Positions 49,201-61,320 of a stretch of 64,000 nt of DNA are shown one piece after another (within the stretch, counting starts at the first letter, position 1; each line of letters begins with the position of its first letter). The notes beneath the pieces are model-generated. The model made no database searches. It was given only the letters and a program-made list of their open reading frames with translations, and was not told where the DNA came from. Source of the stretch: Rutstroemia sp. NJR-2017a BVV2 (Eukaryota; Ascomycota; Leotiomycetes; Helotiales; Rutstroemiaceae). The position numbers and the translations under genes are program-made. The stretch spans positions 1,426,001-1,490,000 of the forward strand of contig NJPS01000076.1 of assembly GCA_002946415.1 (NCBI GenBank), read 5' to 3'.

Positions 49201-51119
49201 TCAGTTCATAGAACCCCCACTCCTATTCCCTCCGATTAGTCCAGCCATTTCCAATAACGCCCTATCAGCTTCGATATCACCCGTTCCAAGATTGACCTTC
49301 CTTCTAGCTTCAGCTTCTCTCTCTTCCCATGCCCATCTTGCCCTTTGCTGCTCTGCCTCCTCATCACCTCCACAACCCCAGACTTCTAGGCTCTCGATTT
49401 CGAAGCGGTCCTGGAAATCGTTCCGTCGAGTCTCGCTATTGTGGAACGCTCCTCCTCCTGAAGTATAGTTATGTGTGAAGACCCCAAACTCAAAAGACGA
49501 GTCCAGGTAAAGTGAGACAGCTCCAAGATTAACATGGGTAGATAAACCGGCTGTCTGCTTGACTTTGGGATGCGGACATCCAAAGGATAGGCACGGATGT
49601 GCAGAGGGCGGTTTGGAGAATGCTACGTAGTCCTTGTTAAGGACAGATGCATGGAAAACTTCGTGGACAGGCTCGAGTTGAAAAAGTAGCGTGTCTGTCT
49701 CACCAAAGCACTCTTTATGAGTCTGACGCCACGGCTGGGAGAGATAGACTCCAAAAACAACCCTTGTGGATTTGCTGCTGTCAGGAAATCGTTTTGGTGG
49801 CAATGTATCCGCAAAAACCCTCTCTGGACCACTGGTAGGTGAGTCTTCTATCCTATTTCCGGCTACCAGTAGTATGGTTGGAGCTCTCCAGTTGAAGACT
49901 CTCGTCTCGAAACTGCCCATAGAAAATCCTGCATCACCACCGGAATAGAGCAATCGTAATCTTCTAAATAATCTCTCTCCAGGTAAGAAGAAAGAAAGTT
50001 GCGACAGAACGTTAAGATCCAGAATTTCACCTATTTGTGGCAGAAGTGGTTGCTCCGTTTCTGGATTCAGCGGAGGCGGGGGTACTGCTTCGGATGGATC
50101 TTTTCGTTTGGTGAAGTCAATGTTCTTGGAGAATAAGAAATGCTCGAACAAGGGGTTGAAACCGTTGAATATGAAAGGTAGCGAGACGGGTATCACAGTG
50201 TTGAATTGATGTATTTTGACGCCTGGGAATTTCTCCACGTTCACAAAAGCTGCAAGTATATTGTCCGCCGTTTTCCGAAGACTCTCGAGCTGCTCGCTGG
50301 CTAGTCTTTCGGTATGGTGGGCCAAGCTTTCCTGAATACCCAAAGGGGCTACCAACAGAAGAAGCATGATCAATTTTTTGAGGTTGTCTGATGGAATGGT
50401 AGCTTGCGCTATAGGTGCATCGCCATGTCGAAATACGTCAATTGCATCTAGCGACTCCAGCGCGGCTAAAGCAAGGTCATCGTCATCTTCCTCTTCATCA
50501 TCGTTTGCAGCCTGATCGACGGCAAATCCTTGGACATGGCTCCTCACGGTATCGCCTGCACTTGCCCCCGCCCCTTGCTCCTCCGTTGTCCTCTCGCCTT
50601 TCGAATCTTTGTCGAGGCCAGCTCGTGATTCTCTTCTATCGTAAACAGCCAGGCTTCGAAACAATAGCTTCGTCCTATCTCTGCTCCCTTTCTTCAGTAC
50701 TCTTTGGTATCTTTCCGTCATAATCACAACCACCATTATCATTTGCTCGAATCCCAAAACAACCGGCGCATCCTGACCGAAAGGAAAAGCTCCTAGATAG
50801 GATACCATTTGAAAGATAACTGACGACACGCCGAGGATATCCGGTATTTCCAGAAATCGAGCAATAGTATCCTCTTTAAGATATGCGACTCCATCCTGGT
50901 GATCTGCCAAACTTCGAAAGACGTCTTGGAATGAATAGAGCTCAAGAGAGGTAAAGCATCGCTTCGCAAACTTTCGAGCCTGCAAACAGGGAGTTAGTGT
51001 TGGAAGCTAGAAGCTGGAAGTTGGAGGAGGGGTAGCGTCGATCGCAAACTTACCAGCTCATGGCTCAGCTGCTCCGTTGTTACATGCCTTGCACTATTAC
51101 CTGATTGACCCTGTCCCAT
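49201..51119 (-). CDS. RTC5: TLDc domain protein, RTC5-like
   Basis: Two exons, 51119-51054 and 50979-49201 (74-nt intron, phase 0), give 614 aa. Yeast Rtc5 is a TLDc protein at the vacuole that associates with the V-ATPase. The N-terminus MGQGQSGNS fits the N-myristoylation pattern (Gly2, Ser6), and the first exon encodes just this 22-residue segment. The middle contains helical regions, including FQMVSYLGAFPFGQDAP, and an acidic run (NDDEEEDDDD, about 190). The TLDc domain occupies roughly 340-575: FFLPGERLFRRLRLLYSGGDAGFSMGSFE, FGVYLSQPW, LFQLEPVHEVFHAS, and the C-terminal LDSSFEFGVFTHNYTSGGGAF with FEIESLEVWGCGG. A charged tail follows. A PEX3-type assignment was considered and does not fit. 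Confidence 0.9.
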
Positions 51120-53522
51120 TTTTTATATTTGGCGCGAAATCATTAACATGATCCCGTCGTCGTAGTACTTTGCATGATGCCTTTCGAAACCAACATTCGA
51201 TGGACAACAGATCCAATGGGCAAACGGACAATGAGGGAGTGAATGACGGCGCGCTTACGTAAGGCCAAGCCTCGGCATACTCAGGAGCTCTGGAAGGAAT
51301 CGCGTCCAGGCGATGAGATTATTCTGCATGAAAAAGTACACACAATGGTATAAACACGCTCCGCTATTGCGATCCTGTTGCCGAGCTATATGTCTATAAT
51401 AGTTTCATCCCGGCCACTAGTTGTGCTATAGCAACTTCTCCCAGCGCAGCCGTTAGGCTCCTATGCATCGAAGCAAGTGCTTTCTGAGGTTCGCAACCAC
51501 ATATCCTGTCAAAGTCTGGGAAGATATGATTACATTCAAGTTTCAATGGATTTGAGTCTATATAAAGTAGTTGGAAATTGATTCCTTGGGGGAAACATTT
51601 AAGGCTCATTTCCTGTGATCATGACTCCAAGCTGGTAGCAGAAAAGCTTGATTCTGAGAAGGCGGCACACAGTCGTCTGGCTTGATCTATATGTATACAC
51701 TACGTATAGACGTCGTTAATCCGTTCTTATTCTGATATATCGTGCGAATTCACTGCAGGTGAGACCATGCAATCACATAGGGTATCTAGGCGATATGGTA
51801 GTTAGTTGTTGCACTATGTTTTTCAAGCATCCTCTCTTGCATCTTCCTAGCGACTTCCGATTGATAGCTGCTCATCTTCTTGTTTTCATATATCCACCGT
51901 TTATCCCTTCTCCTATTTCACAATGTAGGTCGTAGCCACCCGGTAACATGACAGTGTGTAAGTTCTAGAGATCGATGAGCCTTTCCTCCAACGAGACTAA
52001 TTGGAAGTCAACGCCTTCCGTGGAAGGCATAAGCGAAGACCGACGATTATCTGAATATTACAGTTGCCGTGATGGGTTTGGATCCAAGCACTGACTTTAT
52101 TATATTTCAGCAGATTGGGAAATATGTAATGGATTGTTGGATTCAGTTGGGAGCATGTTGATGCATAGGACGAGCAGGTTGCAAGCTAAATCCATGCTAA
52201 CCGGCTCATTCACCCACAACTGACATTCTTTGTCAGGTTAAGACTACGCTGTTGAAACAGTCGGCAAATCTTGCTAGAGTGACATCCAGGTTGAGGACGG
52301 GGTTTGAGGATCATAACATACTTTGTCTAATCACGTCTCTTTCGCGGATTTTTGCGTCAAAAAGACGTCTTATGTTCTAAAGTTCTGGAATACATCAGCT
52401 TCGAGCAAGCAGCAACACTTGCGGTAGGTGTCGTGAGCATTAGCTAGCCATTCTACCGGTCCCCAGAACTTACGAAATTACAAGCTCACGTAGACTCACC
52501 AGTGACCTCACTCACATATGGTGTAATGAATTAGAGGGACAAGCTCATTGCGACGACGTCAGCTCCGTTGGAGAATTTACTACCAGCCGATCAAGCGGCG
52601 TAACCAGCACATTTCGAACCCTGAAAATACTGTTCATCGTCGTTCCAACAGAGATCTCACGTCACAACGCTGTAATATCCCCAAATGTTCTAAAGTATCC
52701 GAAACACGTTGGTCTATTCTCTGCGCTGAGAGTAGTTCACCAAAAGTTTCGGCCGACGTACCTTGTCCAGCCTGTCGATAGCCCTGATGACTTCACCCAA
52801 ATTTACTGTTTCCATGCTTACAGCAAGGGTTCTGATAGTTCCCATTTCACACTCCCCATGGCCGATGTGTGATTTCTCACTTCTGGTTAAAGCAATCAAA
52901 ATTAGCAATTCGACCGATGTAATTGCAGCAATCATCTGCAGTTGGGATTTAGGATTTTTATAAGGGGTTTATGATGCAAGACTATTGCGTAAGTTCAGTT
53001 AAGAACAAGATGACGTGTGGGGAAGGAGGTGTTGCAATGTTCTGGTTGGTGAACACCTTGTGCTATGATTTGACGCGTGTTGTATTCGAGAAGACTTCCA
53101 GATCTGTATACCGAAATTCCTGCAGCACTCAGATATGGTATCTCACCATGATGATGTGGTTGAGTGCTATCTGTATAACCATTCAGGAGATTTGCGACAA
53201 CATCTAAAGACAAGTTTCCCTAGCAGCATGTAATGTTATTAGCAAGAAACTGTTATCAAGCAATTTGAGGACATCAGTAAGGTGTGAAAACGTCTACATG
53301 TTCATATCTAGGTATCAAAACTACGCGAAAGGATGACTATTCTCATCTTTCAAAAACCCAAGCAAGCCATGCCAACCCAATTGCAAACCAAACCCAATAT
53401 TCGCCCGATCAAATCCCATAGTTGTCGATCATATTCATGCCCCAGCAAAATGCCACACAGATCCCCTTCATATCCCAAGAAACATCCCGTAAAGAACCCC
53501 TAACAAATACAACTGTAGGAAT
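51120..53522. other. Gene-poor region
   Basis: About 2.4 kb. The first part is the RTC5 promoter. Further on there are only short, featureless open frames (for example 52548-52781 + and 52714-52935 -). I see no transposon motifs, tRNA or other RNA gene. Confidence 0.45.
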
Positions 53523-53859
53523 CTAGTTGTCACGTGCTCTCAAGAGGAATAGGCGCTGTCTGTCGTCGGCGATCTCGGTTGGTCGGAATTTGGGGAGGTT
53601 TTGGTTGACGGAGGAGGTCATGGTGACGGGAGCGAGTTGGAGGAATGGGTTGGGTGCGACGGCGGAGGCGGCGTTAGGGCTGGTGTCGGCGGAGCTGCCG
53701 TTCAATACAAGCCAGGGGTTGGAGCTGGAGGAAGAGGAAGATGATGCGGTTGAGCTGGTGGAGTTGGCGCGGTCTGGATAAGTTTGTTAGTGGAGTTCAT
53801 GGAGTGAGAGGTATGAGTGGGGGCTTACCAGCACGGGTTTGTTGAGTGTAAGAAGACAT
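53523..53859 (-). CDS. Small Ser-rich hypothetical protein
   Basis: Two exons, 53859-53829 and 53773-53523, are joined by a 55-nt GT-AG intron with a CTAAC branch point and give 93 aa. I do not recognise the family. The N-terminal third is a Ser/Thr run, followed by NPWLVLNGSSADTSP, AVAPNPFLQLAP, and a C-terminal part ending FRPTEIADDRQRLFLLRARDN that looks structured and conserved-like. There is no signal peptide or membrane helix. The splice-restored frame, an upstream TATA-like sequence near 54036 and a plausible leader argue that it is a real gene. It stands alone between two gene-poor regions. Confidence 0.68.
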
Positions 53860-56800
53860 GGTGATTCTTGGTTTGTTGATGGTTGGAAAGTTGTGGTTGA
53901 GGATTGAGTACTTGTTTGGTGAATAGGAAGTGGAAATTCGTTTGGTTGATTGTATTGCTGCCTTTTCGAGTGTTTGCTGATTGAGATGGAGATGAAGATG
54001 CTGAATGAGGAGTAGAAAGAGAGAGAGACCACAGATTATATACTTCTAAACCCTCCCCCCTCCCTCACCTTGACTCTGACCTCAAGCCGCACACTGTAAG
54101 GAGATGATATCTTGGTATCTTGGATTGTCTGACAAGTCCAGGTAGGACCGAGCAAAAAATTGGCAAATGGGCACACAGCTTCAGCCAAGAAGGGTAACAA
54201 CAGGACCGCCAAGAGATTCCTCGCAGCCGCGAAATGCACATTATTAAATTTACGCCAAGGATGATTATCAGCGAAAGAATCTTCCACGAGGGGTGTGCAC
54301 GTACTCCGTTGTATGGATTTGGGATGCTTGCTGACGCATGTCCTCCCCTCTTCTCCCACGCCTCCCCCACCCAGCAAGGGCAAAGATACAGCAGAGAACT
54401 CCGTAACTTACAGTAAACTGCAAAAACAAGGTCCAAGCTAACGTCGAATTGACCTGCCAAGTTCCATATGCAAATTCCTTGGCTTCCAAAGCCCTTCCTT
54501 GACTATACTTGTCCAAGTAATATATGTTCTCCACAATGTTTCTCAGACCCCTGCCTGACTAATGGCTGGATGTGTCGTGGAGGAACGAATGTAACACGCG
54601 GTGTTCCGGCCAAGCAGCGCACGGAGTCTTACAAACGACCCGAACCGCCAAACTAATTCGGGAACTTAATGAAAAGGTAGCATTGAGCACTCCGCGATAT
54701 TACTTTTGCAGCAGAAAGGGTAAGATCTCTTTCTTGGCATGCATCTTCTTGTATGATAACAGAGATCTCGGCTTGGCCCGCTAATGTTTTGTTATTGCTT
54801 ATATGAAGATCTCTGGTGCACTTTGGTGCTTGCCAAGCACATTTCACGAACAACTACCGCCGGGAGTGCAGTAGTTTCGCCTCAAAATTGGTTAGTTTGG
54901 TGGCGATGATTTTGGGGGAAACTGTGGACCAAGCTTGTTTGGACGGACAGACCAAAGTTTCCTCTACTTTGTGATGAAGGAAAAAGAGGTTATATTTGGA
55001 TCGACAGCTTTCAGGTCAAGTGACCTCTAGCTAAGAAATTCATACGCATAAGAATAGGTTCTATTGATTCGTGATGTTTGATCTTCAATCGCAACTTGTA
55101 ACACCAAGAAATACAATTACATATTCTGGTCTAGAGAACCTCTTCGCTGTCCCCTATCTATTGGCTGACGACTAGCTATCTCCCGTTTTGTGGGGGTACA
55201 CAAAGGGTACTCTGGTATCGGACTTAGGAGATTTCATGTTGCGATAAAGTTAGAAAGCGTTATGTGAAATTGGGGGGTCTCTGGACACTGCCTCCAGGCT
55301 CCAGCCAGGTGGTACGAAATACCTTGATGGTTTCTCTATTTGACATGAAAATCCTTCCTGAGGATCAGCACGTCGTCACGTCTCTACTCCGGAATTCCCG
55401 GGAGGTAGCATTAGATGGATGGTCAAAATTTCATGCTGAACATGTAGCTCTCAATCTCCCCGCTTCGCCACTACATGCCATCTGTCAGATCACCGTTACA
55501 TTCAGGCAGAGCAGTTACAGCTCAGCCGCCAAGGTCAACTGACCAGGGAAGGCAGCATGATGTCCGGCCATTCATACAAATCAATCAGCATCGAGCAAAT
55601 AATGAATGATACACCTCTCATCGTTATCTTGATGCTACAAACCAAGAACGCCAAGGGACCTCTGATACAACACATAATACGAATACCGAATGCGAGACTA
55701 TCATTTCCACCAAGCCTTGGCATCTAAGATTGAAATACACAATTTGCGGAGCCTGCGGCACTGCAGATGGAGATGTACCGTTCCAAGCCACTGGCGTACA
55801 GAAAACCATTCTTGTGCCATAACTTCACCGCGTTTTTAATCCTTATGTCGACAGTATCTGTAAACGTCGCTGACATCAGTGGCTGGCTACCCGTAATCAT
55901 GCAGCGGTGGAGCTCAACAAATCCCTTCGCTTTAGATCATCTTGTCCTCTAGCAAATCATTATAGTAAGAAATCGTAATGGCAGGCCTAAATGACAGAAT
56001 CCCCTAACAGATGGATTGTTGTGTCTCAGATAATTGAGGCACAGCCATCTATCTGGGGCTCCGGACCCTCCGCAACTCCATCAGAAGAAAATGTTGTTTA
56101 CCACCATGACCAACCAAGCAACGGAGTTAAAACAAATGGAAGAACAACATTCGCGCGGTTATCGTTGGTGAGAGAAAGGAGGACTGACGGATTTTTGCGT
56201 CAGCTCCGGTAATGTGCGAAATTCAATGAATGGATACGATATCGATGGGGTCGCCAACTGTCCCGCGTGCCTTGCGCTTCGATTGGAACTCGTTGCTATC
56301 ACGAACACGAGCGAATGCGAAATTCACCAATGACGTCTGCGTATTTGTACATGCAGTGACGCTGCGTTCGGAACCCCACACATGCGCTGGCTGCGAGTCA
56401 TTCGTGAAGCCACATATTCGGCCCATCTCATACATTAGGAGGAAAGGAAAAAGAAGACAAAGTCAACGTGCCAAAACGCTTGTACTAATGCTGCGAGAAA
56501 GAAAGTATACTAGAGTCAGAAGGTTATCTAGCGACATCTAGTAGTTGAGTACTGGCAACGGTTGTGGCCAGAGCATTGCGCGCGGCGAGACTTCTGCACC
56601 ATGCAAGTGCTGACCTGGAGTTTGTCAAATAATTTTGTATCCCCAGATATTACCAGCTACACTGGTAACTACGCCATCTCAGCCAAAATATATCTGCGAT
56701 TTGATGGCGGAGACAGTACTGAATGAGCCGACCTTGGTGCACTTGCAACGACCCATTAACGGTGAACTCCTGACGGTTGAGCTGAGATCGAAAATTTTCC

Positions 56801-57731
56801 ATGAATTCTATATCTGTGCCATATTTTCTGGATCGGTTGGCGGGCTGACACCGACGTGCGAAGGTGAGGTAGAGGTTTTGCATAGTTGTAGAACATCCTT
56901 CGCGCACTGTCGAATCGAATGAACGAAGAAAGGAAGTTCAAGGCCAACTGCAAGAATGGGATTCGTAGACTGGCAGGAATAGAATCAAAAAGTTTGATTT
57001 TCAATCGAGGTATGAGCAAGTATTCAAGTGAGTACCTGAAGAGGATATCGGAAAATCTCGGATCCAACGGACCGAACCATACGGTCCCCGGTACAATGGT
57101 ATCCGAATAAGAACAAGTCGAGTGCTCAAGATATCACTCTCTGCCTATGCTCGGTTTCTCCTTATGAAAAAATATTTCCCACAATGTCATGTACCCGAAT
57201 CACTGACTACCACCCACCGTCTACTCACTCCGGTCCGAAGCTTCCCACCAACTACAAATATTGCCACAACCAACACCATCTCACTTGAACCTCGTTCATC
57301 GAACAACCAACCAGACATTTATGTTGGATCCCGATCTCTCAGAGTTCCCTCCTATCCCATTGAACGTGCACTCTGTTTTCTTACGACAAAAACTCTCTCC
57401 ATTCCTCATGACCTCGCTTATCCATTTACCCATATTAACCCCTAAGCACGAGATCCTTTTCCTTCGGATCTCGCTGCCGTGTTTCCTACACCCTGTTTAC
57501 CCCAGATTATCTCAGACGATTTCCTACTTCCCCAATCCCCCATTTCTGGAACATTCACTAGACAGCCCATTGGGATCTGGGGCATGGGGATGCGTATAAC
57601 CTGGGTTTTCCCCGGGTTCATAGGAAGATGATCTCATTGCTCTCCGCAAATTTTCCCTCCACATTTACAGGAGATTGAAGATCACTATCGAACCCAGAAA
57701 GGATATCCCAAGTACTAGAAGAATAAAAACC
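53860..57731. other. Gene-poor region of about 3.9 kb
   Basis: After the promoter of the small Ser-rich gene, I find no gene that I can support. Open frames are short and unremarkable. A plus-strand frame around 57261-57599 was considered but shows no motif. The last few hundred bases are the promoter and leader of the secreted protein gene. Confidence 0.45.
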
Positions 57732-58409
57732 ATGCATCTCTCAAACCTTCTCCTTATCTTCATCGCTCTCATCACCCATGTGAGGGCTTCTCCGCTGGCT
57801 TATTCAGCTCTGGTCGCGAGAGATACATCGCAGACGCAGTATAATAGCACGACTACGTGTCTGAGTAGTTATTTTGGAGGCTGTTGCAGTATTGATCAGT
57901 ATGGTCTTTATACTGGCTGTATGTCTGCTTTCGAACCATCACTCCCATCACCCCTTCCCCACCAAGCCTAGTCCTACTAATTAACCCCCTCTCACAGGCA
58001 GAAACGCTACCCTCGCCGCTACAAACGTCCCCTGGACCGGTTTACCCACTACCCAAACAGCCAATAAATGGGCCTGTCTCAACCCAGGGGCAGATGGACA
58101 GATAAAAGTTGCTGCTTGTTGTGGGTGGGCGTGGAGTTGGGTTCGTATTTCTTTTATCTCATCATCTAGACCTCACTCCAAAACCAACCTGCTCCCCTCT
58201 CCCCCTCGCAACCCGAACTATAATCCCAAAAAGCATTTACTGATACACTGAGAGAATAGACCGACGTAACCTACGAAAACGGCGTCACTGTCCCAGTGTT
58301 GCAGAAATCGATGGCGTGTACAGTGAGTAATGCGGACGTTAGTAAGGTGAGAAGAGGCCGGGCTGAGAGGGGGATGCCGGAGAGGAGAAGTGGTGGAGTG
58401 TGGTGGTAG
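57732..58409 (+). CDS. Small secreted eight-cysteine protein, hydrophobin-like cysteine order
   Basis: Three exons, 57732-57918, 57998-58140 and 58260-58409 (introns 79 and 119 nt), give 159 aa. The first ~19 residues form a signal peptide (MHLSNLLLIFIALITHVRA). The mature part has eight cysteines in the order C-CC-C-C-CC-C, which is the hydrophobin pattern. The spacings are 7, 10, 25, 13 and 25 residues between the successive groups, which do not match class I or class II closely. The region between contains TLAATNVPWTGLPT, and the tail after the last Cys is Arg/Gly-rich and looks disordered. It may be a divergent hydrophobin, another surface protein or an effector-type secreted protein. Several nearby fungi have similar unnamed secreted proteins, but I cannot name this one. 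It lies at the edge of a gene-poor region. Confidence 0.75.
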
Positions 58410-58881
58410 GGATTGGGGGTAGAGAGAGATGGGAAAGGAGTGGAGAGAGAATGATTATTCCCATGAAGGAATTAACTAGGGAATGGCATGCGCTGGTTCT
58501 AGAGCGAAACTGAGGAAGCCATTCAGTACTGGTATGATATTATGAGGGTTTCAGATTATAGTCAGTGGTTACGATGATCTTAATAGCCCGGAAAGGTTGC
58601 TGTTTGCGTGTTGGATCATGGAGAGAATGAAAATACCGTTTCATCCAACTCGATTTCGTAATCTTACATTGAGAAACTCCGTGCTCTATCTTGAGAGAGA
58701 CACGGAACCGTATAGGAACACGTCAAGACCTATAAAAGTGGGTTTGCATATGTTCTGGGATTATGTTCTAAGAATCTCTACATCTATCTAAGTGAGTGGT
58801 TTATTGCGCCCATATATTTTACATCGAGGAAGTCCTATGAATACACTACCCATAACTCACCTCGTCCTCCTGAACACCTAA
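58410..58881. other. Convergent intergenic region
   Basis: Tail-to-tail spacer between the secreted protein gene and kynurenine monooxygenase. No gene is seen. Confidence 0.5.
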
Positions 58882-60868
58882 CTAATAAGTAGTCTTCCAC
58901 CCAAGCCACGCCTGCACCTTCACAAACCACTGCACCGGTCTCGTCGCCCTTCTCCACCTCCACCAAGCCAGCCCCGCCCCCATCACAACCGGACTCGTCA
59001 GAACAGCCACCAACCCCACCACAATCAATTTGCCCTGTCTCTCACTCTTCCTCAAAATCTCAGAATATCTTTCATTTCCAAAACTCACGCGCGAATACTT
59101 CGTTTGCCAGCCTAGACTCGGCACATATACGCTTAGCGTCTCTTCAAGCCATTTGCGGAATTTGTAGACGGGCGAGATGACCGAGGCGCGCATTTCGGTG
59201 TAATTCTCAAGCGCGAGATCGTTGATTGCGTGGGCATCGGGTTGACGGGTGCGGGAGTATTCTTGCAGGGCGAGGGCGCGTTTGCGAGATGAGGATGAGG
59301 ATGACTTGGAGCTTGGGGAGAGGTGTTTGTCAAGAATGGAGTACAGAACGCGGACGTCTTCGAGACCGGCGTTCATACCTTGGCCGTAGAAGGGCACCAT
59401 GGCGTGAGCAGCGTCGCCGAGAATGACGACTGAGTCGGAGTAGTGGTATGGTTGGCATTTTATACTTATGAGAGGAAGGTGGGGGTTCTTGGTGAACGAT
59501 GCTATTAGAGATGTTTGGTCGATTAGTCCGGTTATGCCGGGGAAGTGTTCATCAAAAAATGCTGGGAGTTTATTTGGGTTCTCTTCTAATATGGAGAAAT
59601 AGCGTGAAGGCATGAAAAGGGTGCATGTGAATGAGCCATCCTGCATTTATTAGCATTATAATACAGATGCTGGAAAGAATACATACCGTGCTCGGTATTG
59701 CTATGAACATGAATTCTTTTCCAGGCCATATGTGTAGATGATTCGGCGAGATTTTGAAGATGGAATTAGGGTCGTCATTGGTCTTGGCTGAAGGGTCTAT
59801 GGTGAACTCGCACCATAATGTGTCGATATAGCTTTGCTGGTAGTCCATGCGAAGATATTTCATCAAATGGAATCGTGTCGCAGAATGAGCACCATCTGCG
59901 CCAATCAAGAAGTCGAAATCAACTTCGATTTCTTGATCTCGAACATCAACAGACCATTTCATTGATTTTCCACCAGCAACTTCAAACCAAGCTTTCCGAG
60001 ATCTGAAATCCGCGCCGGTCAATTTATGGTTGAAGTGAAAGCTGACGTTAGGCATTGATTCAAGGTCATCGAGTAAACGCTTGTTCAAATCTCCCCGATC
60101 AACCGCAAAGATAGCCTGGAAAAAATTAGCGAAAGCATAAAAGCAGAAACCAGGGGGTTATACCCTTCCATGGACGTCGTAGTCCTGAGACTGTTCGTAA
60201 AGCTCCCCCGTGGTCGATTTCCCGTGAATCATTCTACCTCTCATCGGTATGGCCTCTTTCATAACACTCTCCAGAAGCTCTGTACGGCCGGATTGTCTCA
60301 TGGCATTTATACCTCGCTCTGAAAGAGCCAAGTTGATGGATTTGGTGAAGTTTAAAGGCGTGGTGGAAGGATCACGAAGATCTAGAACGGGGTTAGCGAT
60401 CATGCTCGAACATCTTGAGTTGAGTTTGTAGCTTGCGCCAACAGAAATCTTGCTATGGGGAATCGAAAGAAGCAGAAATCCTGCCCATCATGGACAGCAG
60501 CAAGTCTGGAGGAGCGAGTTCTAACGATGAGAAGAGTCTGAACATGATTCCTGTGCATTAATTTGCGTAGAGCTACACCGAGTGATTTCAATGGAATGCC
60601 TAAGAATCCGACCCCAAGCTTGAAGTTTTGAATTGTAGTGATTTGCCACTAGACATAACACAGACACAAGTATTCCGGATCCCATACTGGTATGCGCCAC
60701 GGAGCAAATCGAACATATGCAACGCAACATAGAAATGCGGCACGTACCACTTCGCAGCTCGTAGATCTCGACATCGTCTCCCCGTTGTGCTGCATACAAT
60801 GCCGCTAAGGCTCCCACGGGACCAGCCCCAATCACCACAGTCTTCTGTCTTGAGGAATTTTTGTCCAT
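58882..60868 (-). CDS. BNA4: Kynurenine 3-monooxygenase (EC 1.14.13.9)
   Basis: Exons in transcript order are 60868-60748, 60381-60164, 60115-59687 and 59640-58882, giving 508 aa. The enzyme hydroxylates L-kynurenine to 3-hydroxykynurenine with NADPH and O2 in the kynurenine route to NAD, at the mitochondrial outer membrane. The FAD-binding [17 protein letters not shown] is at the N-terminus. The substrate-region segment [18 protein letters not shown], the DG motif [13 protein letters not shown], and [21 protein letters not shown] follow. The C-terminal membrane anchor ([23 protein letters not shown]) that tethers the enzyme is present. Introns 2 and 3 are 48 and 46 nt, but intron 1 is 366 nt, unusually long for this window; it ends with a good CTAAC branch point and AG. 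An internal Ser run ([12 protein letters not shown]) interrupts the domain near residue 355. Confidence 0.95.
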
Positions 60869-61320
60869 GATCGCGAGTTCTCCAAATGAGAGAAAAAGGA
60901 AAATTTCTCCAGATTTATTCAGAGGAAAGCATAAATTTCATCCGGGGTTCCATGGATGATTCATTATGTCGAAGGGTCGTTCGAGTAACTTAGAAATTCG
61001 TTTACTAAGAACACTCCCATCCCACCAAGCTAGGCCTAATTCAGCCCACATCAGATACCGCATAGGCAGAAAATCTTCTAGGCTAAACTGCTTGGAGGTT
61101 GGCCATCTTTGCGCCTCTCTAGGACCTCGTCTTTTTTTGAGGATCCTGAAATACGGCTGGCTGACAAAACTTCACGAATCACGATACCAGCACATTTCTT
61201 TCCCCTTCGTGGCAGAAGTGGGGTCTTTTCGCGGATAGTACTGTCCTCTACTTCACCAGCAAGCTCAACCATCCTCGAATCTAGAGCTCGAACTCACGGA
61301 CCCCTCTCGCCCTCTTAATC
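60869..61320. other. Divergent promoter region (BNA4 / MAP1)
   Basis: About 450 bp between two divergent starts. It should hold both promoters; no separate gene is seen. Confidence 0.55.

Noticed and set aside
57261..57599. Plus-strand open frame of 112 codons before the secreted protein gene
   Set aside because: Pro/Leu/Phe-rich without motif, ends in the CT-rich leader of the next gene and has no splice signals joining it to that gene in frame.
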